A stretch of 8,135 nucleotides of DNA, from positions 1 to 8,135 of the forward strand of contig JAITAW010000151.1 of assembly GCA_031283905.1 (NCBI GenBank), in the 5' to 3' direction. Both the position numbers and the translations under genes were made by a program. Below, piece by piece: positions 6,596-8,135 of the stretch (position 1 is its first letter; every line of letters starts with the position of its first letter). Source of the DNA: Treponema sp. (GTDB lineage Bacteria; Spirochaetota; Spirochaetia; Treponematales; Breznakiellaceae). The notes beneath the pieces were generated by a model. The model ran no database searches. It was not told where the DNA came from and saw only the letters and a program-made list of their open reading frames with translations.

Positions 6596-6628
6596 AAAAA
6601 CATGAAAACCGCCGTAGTCTGGCGGTTT
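6596..6628 (-). terminator. Terminator-like hairpin, minus strand
   Basis: AAACCGCC (6606-6613) pairs perfectly with GGCGGTTT (6621-6628) around a 7-nt loop. On the minus strand it is followed by a T-rich tail (TCATGTTTTT) ending at 6596. The tail is interrupted, so termination may be partial. It lies about 300 nt after the argS stop. Confidence 0.45.
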
Positions 6629-6663
6629 CCCGTTCCGGTACTCGGTAGGGCGGCAAGCCGTAA

Positions 6664-6695
6664 GCGCCGAGTCTGCTCTTCAGACGAGACGGCGC
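6664..6695. repeat. Strong two-part inverted repeat, possible structured RNA
   Basis: GCGCCG (6664-6669) pairs with CGGCGC (6690-6695), and inside it GTCTG (6671-6675) pairs with CAGAC (6681-6685) around the 5-nt loop CTCTT. The single A6670 faces GAGA (6686-6689) as an asymmetric internal loop. It neighbours a small CGG-CAAG-CCG hairpin (6651-6660), with an alternative pairing CTCGG (6641-6645) to CCGAG (6667-6671). Together with the 6606-6628 stem this gives about 90 bp of nearly continuous secondary structure. Confidence 0.5.
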
Positions 6696-6857
6696 GGGCT
6701 ATTCCCCACGTTTTCGCATGACATGTGAAAAGGCGTAAATTGTGAACTAAGAAAGCCCTCAAGGATTGGCGGATTGGGCGCGGAAAGCGGATGCGCTCTG
6801 GTCCGAGACGGGAAGCATGACGGACCTTGCGGAAGCGGATCTCGCCGGCATGAGGGT

Positions 6858-6873
6858 CGGCTGAAAGCAGCCG
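6858..6873. repeat. Perfect 6-bp hairpin after argS
   Basis: CGGCTG (6858-6863) and CAGCCG (6868-6873) flank the tetraloop AAAG. It lies 52-67 nt past the argS stop codon on the minus strand. No T-run follows, so it is not a canonical intrinsic terminator. It could protect the argS transcript 3' end or be one more palindrome of the spacer. Confidence 0.4.
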
Positions 6874-6924
6874 TCTTCGCAACGCGGGCGCTCTCCCTGC
6901 CGGTTGCCGGTTTTCACATCGCAT

Positions 6925-8135
6925 TCACATCACATCCAGAAACGGTATGCCCACGAGACGCAGCGCGTCTTTCAGCACGAAAAGCGCCGCTTCGCTCAAC
7001 GCGAGACGCGCCGTGGCGAGATCAGGGTTTTCCGCGTTTAAGATGGGGCAGTCGTGGTAGAATCTGCTGAACGCCTTGGAGAGGGAGTACAAATACGCCG
7101 CTACGAGAGAACTATCCATTTTTTCCGCCGCATCGGCTATTGCGTTGTTGTAGCCGAGAAGAGTTTTGGCGACCTCCCATTCGGCGTCTCCCGAAAGCAT
7201 TTCCGGCTTTACCTCGGACCGCGCCGGCGTACGGTCTTTGAGCGAGGCTTTGCGCAACATCGATGAGATGCGCGCGCCCATATATTGGAGGTAAGGTCCC
7301 GTGTTGCCGTTAAAAGAGAGGGATTCTTTCGGGTTAAAGAGCATGTCTTTTGCGGCGCTCACCTGTAAAAGGTAGTAGTGCAACGCGCCCAGGGCTACTT
7401 TTTCGGCAATTTCATCAGGATCGCCGACCGCCTCTTCCCGTTCCTTCCCTTTTATTTCCTGAAGCGCCATTTCTTTCAGGCTGTCAAGAAGATCGTCAGC
7501 ATCAACAACCGTGCCTTCACGGCTTTTCATCTTGCCTTCGGGCAAATTCACCATGCCGTAGCTCAAATGGTACAGGTTTTTCGCCCATTCGTAGCCCAGT
7601 TTATCCAGGATGCTGAAAAGCGCCTTGAAATGGTGTTGTTGTTCCGATCCCACCACGTAGATAAGGCGGTCGAAAGCCCAGTCCTCATGCCTGAAAATCG
7701 CGGTGCCAATATCTTGGGTGATGTAAATAGACGTACCGTCCTTGCGCAACAGCGCCTTTTCGCCAAGCCCTTCCGCAGAGAGGTCTGCCATAACAGCCCC
7801 GTCGTCAGCTTTGTAGAAAACGCCTTTCTCCAACCCTTTCGCAATTTCGTCTTTGCCGATCACATAGGTCTTGCTCTCGAAGTAGTAGGCGTCAAAGGAA
7901 ACGCCGGTGCGTTTGTAAGTTTCCTTCATGCCTTTGATAGCCCCTTCGGACATTTTTGTCCACAGCGCCGACACTTCCTCATCGCCGGACTCCCATTTAC
8001 GCAGCATGTCCTGAGCCTTTTCCTCAGCGCCGGGATCTTCTTTGCTCATCTGGTTGAACCGTACGTACCACTTTCCCACAAAGTGATCGCTTTTGATGTG
8101 TTCACTTTCCGGGCTTTTGCCATCACCGTACGTTT
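6925..8135 (-). CDS. argS: Arginyl-tRNA synthetase, C-terminal two thirds (5' end beyond the window)
   Basis: Class I aminoacyl-tRNA synthetase that charges tRNA-Arg with arginine using ATP, in the cytoplasm. The frame stays open to the right edge (403 visible residues), so the GTG at 8077-8079 is internal, not the start. The first visible residues include KSDHFVGKWYVRFN, a conserved part of the catalytic domain. Other recognisable blocks are TSIYITQDIGTAIFRHEDW, VVGSEQQHHFKALF and GMVNLPEGKMKSREGTVVD; the last holds the KMSKS-type loop as KMKSREG (about 7513-7533). The C-terminal DALR-like anticodon-binding domain follows, with NGNTGPYLQYMGARISSML and the helix FSRFYHDCPIL. The HIGH motif and N-terminal domain lie outside the window; full-length enzymes have roughly 550-600 residues. 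The protein ends in IPFLDVM with a TGA at 6925-6927. It is a housekeeping gene, separated from the SPFH operon by a long spacer with terminator signals and so probably transcribed independently. Confidence 0.97.
   Translation of the reverse strand, partial: TYGDGKSPESEHIKSDHFVGKWYVRFNQMSKEDPGAEEKAQDMLRKWESGDEEVSALWTKMSEGAIKGMKETYKRTGVSFDAYYFESKTYVIGKDEIAKGLEKGVFYKADDGAVMADLSAEGLGEKALLRKDGTSIYITQDIGTAIFRHEDWAFDRLIYVVGSEQQHHFKALFSILDKLGYEWAKNLYHLSYGMVNLPEGKMKSREGTVVDADDLLDSLKEMALQEIKGKEREEAVGDPDEIAEKVALGALHYYLLQVSAAKDMLFNPKESLSFNGNTGPYLQYMGARISSMLRKASLKDRTPARSEVKPEMLSGDAEWEVAKTLLGYNNAIADAAEKMDSSLVAAYLYSLSKAFSRFYHDCPILNAENPDLATARLALSEAALFVLKDALRLVGIPFLDVM

Larger units (their letters stand above)
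6133..6924. other. Gene-free structured spacer between argS and the SPFH operon
   Basis: No gene is supported in these roughly 790 bp. Open frames exist on both strands, but none has a ribosome-binding site with a plausible start, and all run through hairpins. The spacer holds the operon promoter and leader hairpin (6158-6263), a GC-rich hairpin (6360-6385), a terminator-like hairpin (6463-6492), an A/T-rich stretch (about 6493-6600), a pair of strong stems (6606-6695), and a GC-rich section up to argS that includes a perfect tetraloop hairpin (6858-6873). The alternation of GC-rich palindromes with AT-rich spacers resembles an intergenic repeat element or structured-RNA locus. Confidence 0.6.

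Noticed and set aside
6641..6695. tRNA-like cloverleaf suspected from clustered stems
   Set aside because: No TTCGA-type T-loop, acceptor stem or CCA-compatible end could be fitted on either strand.
6766..6864. 32-residue plus-strand frame with protein-like composition (Ala/Asp/Glu/Trp)
   Set aside because: It has only a TTG start with a badly spaced AAGG and ends inside a hairpin. It could be a gene remnant, but nothing confirms this.
6430..6924. 164-residue minus-strand open frame just after argS
   Set aside because: It has no credible ribosome-binding site, reads through several hairpins including the best terminator, and its composition shifts abruptly from Arg-rich to hydrophobic. An inner 34-residue frame (6430-6534) also lacks a ribosome-binding site.
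6899..6940. Short tandem TGCCGGT and repeated TTCACATC around the argS stop
   Set aside because: Only two short copies each; within chance expectation and without a matching element.

Overview
The window comes from a bacterial chromosome of moderate GC. It has strong Shine-Dalgarno sequences and genes packed tightly on the minus strand. The only universal gene is the C-terminal two thirds of arginyl-tRNA synthetase (argS) at the right edge. Its signature (a KMKSREG form of the KMSKS loop) and the general protein style make me lean towards a spirochaete, possibly a Treponema-like gut organism. This is a weak inference; nothing in the window fixes the taxon.

Layout from right to left, which is the direction of transcription: argS (8135 to 6925, truncated at the window edge); a gene-free but highly structured spacer of about 790 bp (6924-6133) with several hairpins, at least one good minus-strand intrinsic terminator, a consensus -35 promoter and a leader hairpin; then a six-gene, single-strand operon running off the left edge. 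The operon encodes (1) a YdjI-like SPFH/band-7 protein with three C-terminal zinc ribbons, (2) a four-TM membrane protein, (3) a 632-residue protein with a membrane hairpin and long helical regions, (4) and (5) two tandem paralogous helical proteins of 306 and 349 residues, and (6) the N-terminal part of a bactofilin-like beta-helical polymer-forming protein. Intergenic gaps are 17, 10 and 2 bp, then a 4-bp ATGA overlap, then 12 bp, and two Shine-Dalgarno sequences overlap the preceding stop codon. Co-transcription and probably coordinated translation are therefore very likely.

Reading of the system: SPFH proteins of the YdjI type are known in Bacillus subtilis to work with integral membrane partners in membrane-stress platforms that recruit PspA. 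Here the SPFH/zinc-ribbon protein is joined to two membrane proteins, a duplicated cytoplasmic helical protein and a likely cytoskeletal polymer. I infer a membrane-associated scaffold: a raft-like SPFH platform, membrane anchors, helical adaptors and a bactofilin-type filament. Four of the six proteins have no function I can name. This operon is the candidate undescribed system in the window. No CRISPR array, transposase, integrase, rRNA or tRNA was seen.
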